From: Thioalkalivibrio nitratireducens DSM 14787
GTDB lineage: Bacteria; Pseudomonadota; Gammaproteobacteria; Ectothiorhodospirales; Ectothiorhodospiraceae
Direction of reading: 5' to 3'
DNA length: 64,000 nucleotides
Assembly (NCBI RefSeq): GCF_000321415.2
Contig: NC_019902.2
Span: forward strand, 2,914,001 to 2,978,000
Shown here: in pieces, positions 33,521 to 42,284 of the stretch
Numbering within the stretch: the first letter of the stretch is position 1
Layout: the number at the start of each line of letters is the position of its first letter
Program-made: the position numbers and the translations under genes
Notes under the pieces: generated by a model
Told to the model about the DNA's origin: nothing
What the model saw: the letters and a program-made list of their open reading frames with translations, nothing else
Database searches by the model: none

Positions 33521-34180
33521 TCACTCGTAGCCCCCCTCGCCCATCTTCCGGACCAGCGTGTCGAGTGCGTCGGAGCTTCCGATACAGGCGATGACGCTGT
33601 CCCGGTGATCCGCCAGTTCCTCGCGGTGGGCGAGACCGCCGCTGGCAGTGTGGCGCAGGAGCAGGCGCGAGGGTGTCTGCCGGTCGGCCGGAATCAGCCT
33701 CAGTTCGACCAGTCGACGCAGCCCGTCACCGTCGACGAGGAAAATCCAGGGGGTCAGCACCAGGAGCGCGCCGTCCGGGCAGGGAAAGCGTTCGATCGCG
33801 TTCTCGGCATGCGTGCGATTGGAATGGATCGCGTTCTCCCGCTGCATGTCGGCGCGCTGCCAGGGCTCGATCACGAGGACCAACACCAGCGCGGGCGCAA
33901 CCGCCAATGCGGTGATGGCCAACAGCACGCGCCGATACGCCGCGTAGTGGCGCCACCACCCAAGGGTCCAGTACACCGTGAACGCGACCGCCGACATCAG
34001 GACGGACCGTTCGATCCACGCCAGCCCCGTTCCCGCGCCAAGGGCAACGGCCAGCCACAGGTACCCGATCGCGCCCAGGCCGCCGACCAGCAGGAGCAGT
34101 CGCGCGGCCGCTGCCAGCAGGATGGCGGACCACCCCCGCGTTCTCGCGCCATGGTTCTCCGCTACATGCGTCTCCGGCAT
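33521..34180 (-). CDS. Hypothetical membrane protein
   Basis: 219 aa from ATG 34180, preceded by a GGGGGG ribosome-like site. Three or four hydrophobic segments (residues 17-32, 36-52, 58-75, 85-105) are followed by a soluble C-terminal half with a hydrophobic ALLVLTPWIFLVDGDG stretch. No family recognised. The frame remains open upstream into the HxlR gene but this is only high-GC read-through. Confidence 0.6.
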   Translation of the reverse strand: MPETHVAENHGARTRGWSAILLAAAARLLLLVGGLGAIGYLWLAVALGAGTGLAWIERSVLMSAVAFTVYWTLGWWRHYAAYRRVLLAITALAVAPALVLVLVIEPWQRADMQRENAIHSNRTHAENAIERFPCPDGALLVLTPWIFLVDGDGLRRLVELRLIPADRQTPSRLLLRHTASGGLAHREELADHRDSVIACIGSSDALDTLVRKMGEGGYE

Positions 34181-34314
34181 CACGCCCCCCTCGGAAATCC
34201 CCCAACAGCATAGACCGACGGCGGCCGGGGACCGGCTGCGGGAGACCACCTTTGCCAGTCCCTGGTTCGTGGTGAAACGGAAGCGGCGCGCTCGATCCCG
34301 CGGAGCCTGAGCCG

Positions 34315-35010
34315 CTACCCTGCTCTCGGGCGCCCTGCGCGTTCCGCTTGCTCCGCGATCACCGACAATTTCAGCCAGCGCCCCAGGCTGCGCGCCAGGT
34401 CGTATCGGCCGCAGGCCCGGATCTCCTCGCGTTCGATCGCCGGGGCGAGGGGTCGCTGACCGATCCAGACCGGGCCCATCACCCGCACGCTGGTGGCGAT
34501 GTAGAGGTCCACTTCGAATCCGGGATCCGACTGGCACAGGTCGACGTCGTCGTCCTCGATCAGCAGCCACCAGCGCCTCAGCTCCGACGGCGCGTCGCTG
34601 TAATCGAACTGCACCACCGTTCGTCCCGGGGGCAGCACGCCGGTATCGATGCGCCGGCGCATGTCCCACATGAGTACGCCCGCGTCCCAGTCCGGGCCGT
34701 CGGCCGCGCTTTCCACCCAGCGCTGGCCCCACAGGCCCATCCCGATGATGATCGGCCCGAGCGCCGCGCCGGCCTCCGTCAGGCGGTAGGCACCGCTGCC
34801 GTCGCGAACCACGATGCCGTGGGCAACCAGCTCCCGCAGGCGGCTGGCCAGGAGTGCACGCGACATGAGCGGCACGCCGCGATGGATCTCGTTGAAACCG
34901 GAGGACCCGCTGATCAGCTCGCGCAGGATCAGCGGCGTCCAACGCGTGGTCAGGATCTCGCTGGCCTTCGCGACAGGGCAAAACTGGCCGTACCCGGTTC
35001 GGTTCGTCAT
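34315..35010 (-). CDS. HxlR-family winged-helix transcriptional regulator
   Basis: 231 aa. The first 90 residues are the HxlR winged helix: YGQFCPVAKASEILTTRW (with the family Cys at residue 11), LILRELISG, RGVPLMSRALLASRLRELV and YRLTEAGAALGPII. The C-terminal 130 residues (GRTVVQFDYSDAP, LCQSDPGFEVDLY) resemble an SCP-2-like ligand domain fused in this subgroup. Divergent from the methyltransferase remnant and cupin, which it may once have controlled. Confidence 0.87.
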   Translation of the reverse strand: MTNRTGYGQFCPVAKASEILTTRWTPLILRELISGSSGFNEIHRGVPLMSRALLASRLRELVAHGIVVRDGSGAYRLTEAGAALGPIIIGMGLWGQRWVESAADGPDWDAGVLMWDMRRRIDTGVLPPGRTVVQFDYSDAPSELRRWWLLIEDDDVDLCQSDPGFEVDLYIATSVRVMGPVWIGQRPLAPAIEREEIRACGRYDLARSLGRWLKLSVIAEQAERAGRPRAG

Positions 35011-35177
35011 AGCGCCTCTCCGTTGCCGTGTATGCGGAACACTGGCCCAGGCGAACGGCCGCTGTCCGGTTCACTTCTTGAACTAGCAGGCCGGCAAACC
35101 GCTTTGGGATGCTGAACTTCCGGGGCGTACCGCCGTGCTCGCCGACACCGCCAACGAGTCATGAAGGAGATCAAATC

Positions 35178-35411
35178 ATGAACATAGCACCTCAATCCTT
35201 CGAGGGCCGAATCCGTCCGCATAACGCGGGTCCCTCGACCGTGTGGTCGAGCGGCGGGGCGGCCGATGACGAGGTGAGCCGCAGCAAACTCGACCCCGAA
35301 CGCCGCGAACGGTTCAAGACCGATTTCGTGGGATTCCACAAGCGCTTCGCCGACGAACTCGGCATCTGCGTGCCACGCGACTACTGGGTCGTTCACGGTA
35401 CGCGGCATTGA
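35178..35411 (+). pseudogene. SAM-dependent methyltransferase with large in-frame internal deletion
   Basis: A 77-codon frame with a good ribosome site (AAGGAG). The first 34 residues (NIAPQSFEGRIRPHNAGPST, then VWSSGGAADDEVSR) look like the extreme N-terminus of a family of SAM-dependent methyltransferases. The next residues (LDPERRERFKTDFVGFHKRF ... PRDYWVVHGTR) look like its C-terminus. The whole SAM-binding core of roughly 200 residues is absent, with the frame kept. I infer an internal deletion; it could also be a genuine small ORF. Confidence 0.5.
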
Positions 35412-35457
35412 TGCCGCCACGGCAAAGCGCTTCCCAACCGATCCACAGGAGGATGCC

Positions 35458-36015
35458 ATGAAGAACCACAACTCCCGCTCGCTGGCGACAGCTGCAATGT
35501 CCGTCGCCGGCTCGATGATGTTCCTGCTTGCCGTCGCGACGACGGTACATGCAGAGCCCGATCCGATCACGGCCGAGCCGCTGACCCAGCGCCACACGTT
35601 CAGCGGCAACGTCTCGATGCAGATCACACAGGAGCTCGACGGGCTGCCCAAGCACGTCGTCAACCTCGACGATGCGTCCAACGTCGTCGTGGTCGAGTTC
35701 ACGATCCAGCCTGGCGCTGTTTTTCCCTGGCACACCCACCCCGGGACGGTGCTGATCAATATCACCGAGGGCGACTTCGTGTTCATGTTCGCGGAAGACT
35801 GTGTCGGGCGCGAGTACGGGCCGGGCATGGCGCTGGTCGATCCCGGGCACAGCGTGCACACCGCCTACAACCCCAGCCGGGACGAGCCCACCGTGGTCAT
35901 TGCCACGCTCCTCGGAGCTCCTGACGAGGGGCCGCTGACGATCCCGGTCGACGCGGACAAAGGCGCGGCGCTGGACGAGAAATGCGGCATCTCAACCGGG
36001 ACGCATGCGCACTGA
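35458..36015 (+). CDS. Secreted cupin-domain protein
   Basis: 185 aa with a signal peptide (residues 1-32, ending VHAEP). A single cupin barrel follows: FPWHTHPGTVLINITEG (motif 1, metal-binding His pair and Glu) around residue 95 and PGHSVHTAYN (motif 2 His) around residue 135. The C-terminus is His-rich (STGTHAH). Enzymatic role unknown; likely periplasmic metal-binding or dioxygenase-like. AGGAGG lies 6 bp before the ATG. Confidence 0.82.
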   Translation: MKNHNSRSLATAAMSVAGSMMFLLAVATTVHAEPDPITAEPLTQRHTFSGNVSMQITQELDGLPKHVVNLDDASNVVVVEFTIQPGAVFPWHTHPGTVLINITEGDFVFMFAEDCVGREYGPGMALVDPGHSVHTAYNPSRDEPTVVIATLLGAPDEGPLTIPVDADKGAALDEKCGISTGTHAH

Positions 36016-36319
36016 GGCGGCGCTGCCTCACCGCCACGGCCGCGACCGGGTTGCGGCCGTGGTCGGGACCGCATGGGATGAGCCGGAAGACGACGCGGCG
36101 AATATCGCCTGGGCACGCGAGGCCTGGCAGGACCTGAAGGCCTTCTCCACGGGTGGCGCCTACATCAACTTCCAGACCGAAGATGAAGGGTCGGAGCGTA
36201 TGGAAGCGGCTCTTGGCCCGGCCCTCCAGCGACTCGCCGAGATCAAGCAGCGCTGGGATCCGGACAACCGTTTCCGCGTCAACCGCAACATTCCACCCAG
36301 TGGGAAAGGGCACGGGTAG
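36005..36319 (+). pseudogene. C-terminal (BBE) fragment of an FAD-linked oxidase
   Basis: From about 36050 the frame reads VGTAWDEPEDDAANIAWARE ... GGAYINFQTEDEG ... RWDPDNRFRVNRNIPP, the berberine-bridge-enzyme C-terminal domain of FAD-dependent oxidoreductases. The N-terminal FAD-binding domain with its covalent flavin His is missing, and the reading frame begins within the last codons of the cupin. A dead fragment. Confidence 0.8.
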
Positions 36320-36338
36320 CACGAATAAGGAGAGGACC

Positions 36339-36593
36339 ATGAGAGTCGTCACATCGAACGAACATGAATTTCATCCGATAGGCAGCAGCAGCGACCTGGA
36401 GGTGTGCATGGTGCGGGAAGCCGACGACGGCGGCATCTCGGGGTTCATCAGAATCCGGAAAGGCGCCACGCTGCCCAGGCACCGGCACATCGCCGCCGAG
36501 GAAACCTACATGATCCAAGGCAGGATGGACCTCGGTGATGGCCGGATCGCCCAAGCGGGCGACTACCTGCTCATGAACACCTCCTCTTTCTAG
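36339..36593 (+). pseudogene. ChrR/AraC-type cupin, 3'-truncated
   Basis: 84 codons with a strong ribosome site (AAGGAGAGG). Cupin motif 1 is clear in ATLPRHRHIAAEETYMIQGRM, but the frame stops at YLLMNTSSF, just where motif 2 (a His after the G-D-Y-L-L strand) should begin. The sequence beyond the stop (GGACTTAACGAGGTGTCCGC) looks like an insertion-sequence end, so the 3' part was probably removed by transposition. Confidence 0.65.
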
Positions 36594-36651
36594 CCTATGG
36601 GACTTAACGAGGTGTCCGCTACAAGTAGACCACGTCAATCCTCGTGGCCCC

Positions 36652-36672
36652 CTCTCCCCCAGAGGGGGAGGG
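36652..36672. repeat. GC-rich dyad related to those at 4164 and 63648
   Basis: CTCCCCC (36654-36660) pairs with GGGGGAG (36664-36670). The stem is shorter than in the other two copies, but the CCCTC-CCCC/GGGG-AGGG layout is the same. Confidence 0.45.
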
Positions 36673-36758
36673 AGGAGGGGGACTGTACGGATACCCCGGC
36701 TCACGCCTTGAAAGGGCGCCGTGAAGCACCCGGCCGCGAGAGAGAACCGATATAGATT

Positions 36759-36791
36759 CCCGCCCGGAGACCTCCGTTTCCGGGCGGGTTT
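36759..36791 (+). terminator. Rho-independent-like terminator
   Basis: A perfect 10-bp stem, CCCGCCCGGA (36759-36768) and TCCGGGCGGG (36779-36788), followed by TTT on the plus strand. It lies 10 bp from the stop of the convergent cytochrome gene and could stop transcription from the left. Confidence 0.65.
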
Positions 36792-36797
36792 GCGTCC

Positions 36798-37980
36798 CTA
36801 CTGGGCGCTACGACTGCGCAGATAGTCCACCAACGCGGCGCGGCCCACCGCCGGATCGCTTACCGACTGTCCGGTACCAGGGAAGTAGAACGGATGCGGA
36901 GCATCGGGGCCACGCGCCGGGTCAAGGAGACGGTCGAGGGCGTCGCTGGCGTCGACGCCCGCCACCGATCCGTCATGCAGAAACCGGTTCTTGCTATCCA
37001 GCGCCAGCAGAAGCGGCTTGGCAAGGCCACGGACCTCACCACGGATACTCGCATCCAGTACCACCAGGGAATTGTCATAGGATGGGTGGGGACCGCTTGT
37101 CAGGTTGACCTGCACGTCGCTCAGCGGCGGACTGAACACGCTGCGTTCAAACAGGACGGAGGGATCATAGGGCCGGTACATGGACGCGATGCCAACGATC
37201 ACATCGCGGACGGGCGCGTTCGGGTCGGCACTATGACAGGAGACGCAGTTGGCCCCGCCTTCGCTGCGGGAACCGAGGAAGATCTGTTCGCCGAGCGCGA
37301 CCTGGGTCGGGTCGAGACCGTCCGGAGCGGAGGGGGCCGGGAGCTGGTCGGTGTAGGCATTCAGCGCCTGCAGCCGTGCCTCGTCGACACGCAGACTGAC
37401 GGGTCCAGCCGCACTCCCCGGCGACAGGTCATCGCGGGCTGCATCCACGAAAGGCACCACGTCGGCGGTGGCGACGCCTTCTGGGATGACCCCCGTTTCA
37501 CGCAGTGTCTCCTCGTAGCGCTCGGCGATCTCGTCGCCCACCGGGCCGGCCAGCACGTTCAGAAATGCACGCCCCGATTCGGTCAGCAGACTCGTCGGGT
37601 CCAGTGCCACGGTGTAGACCAGGTTGTTGAAGTCTTCGAGCCGTTCGAAGGCCCCGCTGTGGCCCCAGGGAGCCGCGAGATCGGTACGGAAAAACGGAAG
37701 GATATAGGTGGCATTGCCGATGCCGTCCGGCGTGGCATCGAACGACGTGAGGGGATAGTACCGCCGCCCGGTGTCGGAATCGCTGCCGGTCAGATACGCC
37801 CGCGCCTCGGCGTCATCCGAGTCCCGCCGAAGACCCGGGAAATCACCGTTGCCGATAGTCGCACCACCCAGGCTCTCGAACGCCAATTGCAGAAACGGGA
37901 GGTAGGCCCGGGGATTGTCCGCAACCGCCAGGATCGCTCCGACATCCAGACCCTCCGCGACGTTTCGGCGTCGGACTTTC
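36798..37980 (-). pseudogene. MauG/CcpA-type cytochrome c, 5'-truncated
   Basis: The sensible frame starts at about 37980 (VRRRNVAEGLDVGAILAV) without a start codon and runs to 36798. It holds one haem-attachment site CVSCH, and downstream blocks VNLTSGPHPSYDN and LDSKNRFLHDGSVAG typical of di-haem peroxidase-like secreted proteins. The signal peptide and N-terminal part are missing: at 37980 the sequence switches to the last codons of the neighbouring gene (37979-38818). The longer open frame to 38237 is only antisense read-through. Probably a deletion fused the two. Confidence 0.7.
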
Positions 37981-38818
37981 AGGCCAGCGGCAGCGGTTCG
38001 TCGCATCGGGTCATCCGGTCGTGCAGCTCCTGCAAGCGCCGTGCATCGCCGCTGGCCCGGCCATGACCGATCGTCTCCAGGTAGCGGCAGGTGGCGAACC
38101 GGGCCGAAGCCTGTTCGTAATCCCGCAGCCAGTCGGCGAATGCCTGCTCGGCCTCGCGCCCCGAGCGCGGAAACTCCCCCGGCGGCCTCGCGACACCGCA
38201 GCGCCACGGCTTGGGAGTCAGGCGCGCGCGGAAGCACTTCTGCGAGCGGCAGAGCCGGGCGTACGCCTGGTCCGAGCGGGTGCTGCGCATCAGCTCCCAG
38301 GTTTCCGAGCCGGCCGGATCAAACGGCCGGTCCACCGCCATCACGCGAAACCCCGATGCGGTCCGGTAGATGCGGAACGTCGCCCGGCCATCGCGTTCGA
38401 GCGCCTCGCGCAGCTGCGCCAATGCCCGCTCCTCGGGCGTCGTCCTGGCGAACAACTGCCACAGTCGCGCAAACAACCCACGCGAGGGCAGATCGACGTC
38501 CAGAAACAGGAGCTGCTCGGCGTTCAGCACCTGCGCGCCATAGCGGTTCCGGGTCACGATACCGACAGTCGCATTCGAGTCCGCGCCCGAGACCGTCTGC
38601 AGCAACTCCTCGCGCAGCGGTCGGGCTTCGTACTCGTAGCGACGCGGAAACGGCTTGCGGCTGCGAATGCGCTCGAGCGCCCGTTCCAGCCGCTCCAACG
38701 CCTTGGCCCGCGCCCGCGCGGAATCGTCTCCCCAGCCCCATGCCGATACCGGAACGGTGCGCCCGTCCCGCAGCGCCGCTTCGCGCGTCTCGCGAACCCA
38801 TGCCCGTGGAATGTACAT
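37979..38818 (-). CDS. Conserved hypothetical protein
   Basis: 279 aa from ATG 38818 (MYIPRAWVRETREAALRDG), which has a G-rich ribosome site. Residues 20-60 (SAWGWGDDSARARAKALERL) are helical; the centre reads ATVGIVTRNRYGAQVLNAEQ and LLFLDVDLP, then FRIYRTASGFRVMAVDRPFD; the end has a Cys/His-rich helical segment. I recognise the pattern as that of a widespread uncharacterised proteobacterial protein, but know no function. Its stop abuts the truncated cytochrome, and the last residues may be altered by that junction. Confidence 0.7.
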   Translation of the reverse strand: MYIPRAWVRETREAALRDGRTVPVSAWGWGDDSARARAKALERLERALERIRSRKPFPRRYEYEARPLREELLQTVSGADSNATVGIVTRNRYGAQVLNAEQLLFLDVDLPSRGLFARLWQLFARTTPEERALAQLREALERDGRATFRIYRTASGFRVMAVDRPFDPAGSETWELMRSTRSDQAYARLCRSQKCFRARLTPKPWRCGVARPPGEFPRSGREAEQAFADWLRDYEQASARFATCRYLETIGHGRASGDARRLQELHDRMTRCDEPLPLA

Positions 38819-39350
38819 CCGCCCCCCTTCTGAATGACCGCCAATCCCTGCGCCACCACTCTGTTCAACGTCAAACGACACGGCTTCTCTCGGGGCAAAG
38901 GCGGAAGAGTGCAGCGTCATCCGCCGTGCGGCGTTCGGAGCGCCCCCCGGATCCCTCGCAGGCAGGCCACATTGCGGGAAACGCAGCGTTCGGTCAGGCG
39001 CTCAAGTGTACCGATCGCGCGGCCGAAAGGGTGCAATGTGCGCCCGGCGGTGCGGATGAACCGGCGGCCAACAGCGTGAGGGCCTCGTTGTTGGTAGGTG
39101 TTGGACATTGCCGGCCTCGCGTTGCGGGAACGCGGTCCGGTGGAACCAACCCACGCAAACATCAGCGACCATACCGCCGCCGCTCTCGCCGCAGGGCGTG
39201 CGGCGTCACCCCCGGATGCGAATGGTCCGCAGATCACTTCTGATTCTTTCTTACTATACTCTGTCCATGGGCGCACTCGGGCGGCGGCACATCCTGCGGG
39301 ATCGCCCGCCAGGTCCATCCCCCCGTCCGAGCCCATCCGGGAGGTGACTT
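38819..39350. other. Intergenic region with half of a dispersed repeat
   Basis: No gene is supported. At 38898-38940 a segment with GGCGGAAGAGTGCAGCGTCA followed by TCCGCC matches one arm of the palindromic repeat at 58821-58933. A TATACT hexamer at 39255-39260 sits about 90 bp before the next gene and could be a -10 box, without a good -35. Confidence 0.4.
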
Positions 39351-39779
39351 ATGATCCGCAACACACTTCGCGCTTTCTCGGCATTCCTCGCCCTCGCACT
39401 CTTGCTAGCCACAGTACCAACCGCGCAGTCCCAAACGACCTTTCGCGCGCAGACCGAAACGGAGCGGATTTGCGCGGCGGAAAATTTCGCTCGCAGCGAA
39501 GGGCGCGCGGTCGCAAGGATCCCGCGGGAACAAATGGCGGCCTTGCAGAATTGGTGTCGGCAATCCGCTGCACGAGACGTCCCGGCATCGGGGCGTACGG
39601 GCCCCATGACGCTCGCCGCGCCGGGTGGAGGGCAAGGCCTCTGGTGCCCGCCATTCTCGACCAAGTGCTATTGCTGGAACGGCCCGCACTGGAAAGGCTG
39701 CGACAACTTCGCCGCTCACTGCACCGATGGGCTGACCTGCGGCCCCTTTGGCAAGAGTTGTCACTGCACTTCGAAGTGA
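39351..39779 (+). CDS. Small secreted cysteine-rich protein, unknown function
   Basis: 142 aa. Signal peptide residues 1-28 (LRAFSAFLALALLLATVP, ending AQSQ). The mature part has a Cys in TERICAAENF and one in LQNWCRQS, then a C-terminal module with eight Cys in about 45 residues (LWCPPF, TKCYCWN, KGCDNF, AHCTDG, LTCGPF, SCHC), suggesting a disulphide-bonded knot. GGAGGTGACTT is a strong ribosome site. No family recognised. Confidence 0.7.
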   Translation: MIRNTLRAFSAFLALALLLATVPTAQSQTTFRAQTETERICAAENFARSEGRAVARIPREQMAALQNWCRQSAARDVPASGRTGPMTLAAPGGGQGLWCPPFSTKCYCWNGPHWKGCDNFAAHCTDGLTCGPFGKSCHCTSK

Positions 39780-39955
39780 CATCGCCACACCATCTCCAAG
39801 GAGCGCCTGGTCAACCCCGCGCCACCAGACTCGGTGGCGCGGGGGATAGCTGCAACTGTCAATGACTGCCCCCGGGGTCAGATCAGGCATATCGCCCACG
39901 CACACATCGCCGGGTGTGACCGCCGTAGGCGTGAGGGGAACCCGGGGTCGTCCGC

Positions 39956-40135
39956 TTACAGTGCCGGAGCCGGGATTTTCGGATCCTCGGGTCGGCGGAA
40001 GAAGGTATTTCGCAGGATGCTTAGCCCGGAATGGACATCCTCCCCGCACAGATACGCCCGCCGCACACAGCACGAGACGACGTGGTACCAAGGGGTATCG
40101 CTCCGACTGACCAGACTGGAACGCGGTTGCGGCAT
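39956..40135 (-). pseudogene. REP-associated tyrosine transposase (RAYT) N-terminal remnant
   Basis: From ATG 40135 the frame reads MPQPRSSLVSRSDTPWYHVV then SCCVRRAYLCGED, the conserved start of Y1/RAYT transposases (the YYH/H-x-x-x-R-C-V-R-R-A-F-L block). After HSG the sequence loses similarity and stops at 39956, so the catalytic HUH and Tyr are gone. Confidence 0.7.
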
Positions 40136-40318
40136 CTCCCTGCCTCCTTTTCGGTTCGAATCCATACAAACGCCGACGCTGAAAGCCTACGACCCCACCA
40201 CCGCGAGGGCCAAAAACGTGGGGGGCTGCATATAGTGTGCCCGTGACGCAATTCGCAGGCTCCAGCACAATGGCGTCGAACCTGCCCGAAGAGCGGGGAC
40301 GCGCACCGGAGGCTGCCC

Positions 40319-42028
40319 ATGTGCCACCTGGCCCGACTCGCGGCCGTACTGGGGATGACCTTGCTGTCCATCACCCTGCTGATTCCACACCCGGCATCGG
40401 CCGACAGCGGAAGCCGGCCCGTCGCGGGACTGCCGCCCCCGGCCGCCGCGTTGATCAATGCGTTCGTCGTCCGCCACATGGAAGCGCTCGGGACGCCGGG
40501 CCTGACGCTGGCACTGACCGACAGCGAAGGGCTGGTTCACGAGTTCCATTACGGCTACTCGAACCTGGAGACCGGCGAGCCGGTCACTGCGCAGACGCTG
40601 TTCCCGATCGGGTCGATCTCCAAGGCCTTGACGGCACTTCTCGCGCTGCAGTTCTCTGGCGAGAAACGCATCGACATCGACAGCAGCATCGGGGACCACC
40701 TTCCCTGGCTCGATCCGCCCTCGTCGCTGTCGCGCATCACTGTGCAGCACCTGCTCAGCCACACATCAGGACTGCCCACCGACCGCGACGACATCCCGAG
40801 TTCCCCCTACCGCGTGCTCGCCGCCCGTGACCTGCCAACGACAACGCCGCCCGGCGAGCGTTTCCATTACTCGAACGTCGGCTACCAGCTGCTCGGCTAC
40901 CTGCTCGAGGAAGTCGGCGGCCGGCCCTTCGCAGAACTGCTGCGCGAGCGTGTGTTCGAGCCGGTGGGCATGCACGCGAGTGAACCGGCGATCACCCATC
41001 AGGCGCGGGCCCGGATTGCGGTGGGCTACGTGTCGAAGTACTCCGACCGGCCTCCCCAGCCCAGTGATCCGCTGGTTCCGGCACCCTGGTTCGAGTACGG
41101 CGATGCCGATGGCGGCATTGCTGCGACCGGCCGTGATCTTGCGGTCTTCCTGGGAATGCTCCTGAACCACGGAATCACTCCGGACGGAGGGCGCATCGTG
41201 GATGAACAGTCGTTCCGCATGATGACAACCTGCGCGACCCCGCCCCGCGGACCCAGCTGTCACGGCCTCGGTCTCGAAATCGGCGCGCAGGGAACCATCG
41301 GTCACTACGGTGCGATGATCGGACATTCGGCGCAGATGCTCGGGGATCTGCCGAATGGCATCGGCGCCGTCGTCATGCTGAACGGGCCGGGGGATCCGAC
41401 CGCGGTCGCCGCGTTTGCGCTGGAGGTGCTGCGGGCGTCGCGGGCTCGCGACCCCCTGCCACGACTGCCGCGGATCGACCCAACCCGGGTACCACACGCG
41501 GCGCAGTACGCGGGTCGGTATCGCTCCCCCGACGGGGACGGATTCGACCTCGTGGCTCGCGGCGGGCGACTGTACCTGGTTCAGGGGAACCGGAGCGTTC
41601 GACTGCAGCGTCGCGGTGAGGACCGCTTTCTGGCCCCTATTCCGCGCTTCGAGCAGTTTCTGCTCGGCTTCGAACGCTCCGCGGGAACGGTGACCCATGC
41701 CACCCACGGGGCGCAGTGGTATGTGACCGCGCGGTATCCGGGGCCATGGGAATTCGATCTGCCCGAAGACTGGCTTGCCTATCCCGGGCGGTATCAGTCC
41801 TGGAGCCCCTGGATTCCCGAGCGCCGCGTGATCCACCGCCGCGGCCAGTTGCTGCTGATTCAGCCCAGCGGCCGCGAACAACGACTCGAACCGCTCGAGC
41901 ATACCGGGTGGTTCCGCGTTCCCGAGGCTCAAGGCGGAGAAACCGTCCATTTTCGCGATGTCGTGGATGGGCGTGCACTTCGAGTCAACGTCGACGGCGT
42001 AGATCTATACCGTAGCGCCCTGCGCTGA
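40319..42028 (+). CDS. Secreted beta-lactamase-fold serine hydrolase
   Basis: 569 aa with a signal peptide (residues 1-28, ending PASAD). The catalytic domain has GSISKALT (SxxK, Ser at about residue 99), HYSNVGYQ (Tyr-x-Asn) and GHYGAMIG (HxG). About 200 C-terminal residues form two beta-rich repeats (AQYAGRYRSPDGDGFDL, LAYPGRYQSWSPW) typical of the lipocalin-like tails of class C-type peptidases and esterases. Probably periplasmic. Paralogous to 30561-31949 only at domain level. Confidence 0.85.
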   Translation: MCHLARLAAVLGMTLLSITLLIPHPASADSGSRPVAGLPPPAAALINAFVVRHMEALGTPGLTLALTDSEGLVHEFHYGYSNLETGEPVTAQTLFPIGSISKALTALLALQFSGEKRIDIDSSIGDHLPWLDPPSSLSRITVQHLLSHTSGLPTDRDDIPSSPYRVLAARDLPTTTPPGERFHYSNVGYQLLGYLLEEVGGRPFAELLRERVFEPVGMHASEPAITHQARARIAVGYVSKYSDRPPQPSDPLVPAPWFEYGDADGGIAATGRDLAVFLGMLLNHGITPDGGRIVDEQSFRMMTTCATPPRGPSCHGLGLEIGAQGTIGHYGAMIGHSAQMLGDLPNGIGAVVMLNGPGDPTAVAAFALEVLRASRARDPLPRLPRIDPTRVPHAAQYAGRYRSPDGDGFDLVARGGRLYLVQGNRSVRLQRRGEDRFLAPIPRFEQFLLGFERSAGTVTHATHGAQWYVTARYPGPWEFDLPEDWLAYPGRYQSWSPWIPERRVIHRRGQLLLIQPSGREQRLEPLEHTGWFRVPEAQGGETVHFRDVVDGRALRVNVDGVDLYRSALR

Positions 42029-42106
42029 CGGCTTGCCGCGGGTAACACTCACGACTGCCGGCTGGGAAGGGGTCACCCTTCAGATTCACCACGCGTTGGA
42101 ACCACG

Positions 42107-42217
42107 CATCGCCCTCGCCTTGTCATTGCGCCCCACTGGGGTCACCGAGGAGTGTTGACGATCGGCGTTGCGGCAGCGCCCGGAGAAACAGGCTGCCGCG
42201 AAGCGGCTTAGTTCAAC
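42107..42217. repeat. 111-bp inverted repeat, arm A
   Basis: Reverse complement of 43915-44025 with seven mismatches in 111 bp, from the triplet that corresponds to the recombinase ATG (42107-42109) to GTTSAAC (42211-42217). After the ATG similarity ends, so arm A is a copy of the 5' flank of a tyrosine recombinase gene in the opposite orientation, without the gene. Confidence 0.9.
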
Positions 42218-42282
42218 GCCTTGCTCACCGGTAAATTATGAGCGCAGCGAGTGATTTATCCGGGTGTAGCAATTTGTTATAC
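42211..42282 (-). other. attC-like recombination site (72 bp)
   Basis: Read on the minus strand: GTATAAC (42282-42276), then AAATTGCTACACCCGG, a central imperfect palindrome (TAAAT ... ATTTA), CCGGTGAGCAAGGC and GTTGAAC (42217-42211). TTGCTACACCCGG and CCGGTGAGCAA are complementary apart from two unpaired bases, as in integron attC arms. The terminal boxes fit RYYYAAC (one mismatch) and GTTRRRY (exact). It begins 2 bp after the DUF262 stop codon, the usual place of attC in a gene cassette. Confidence 0.7.
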
Positions 42283-42284
42283 GC

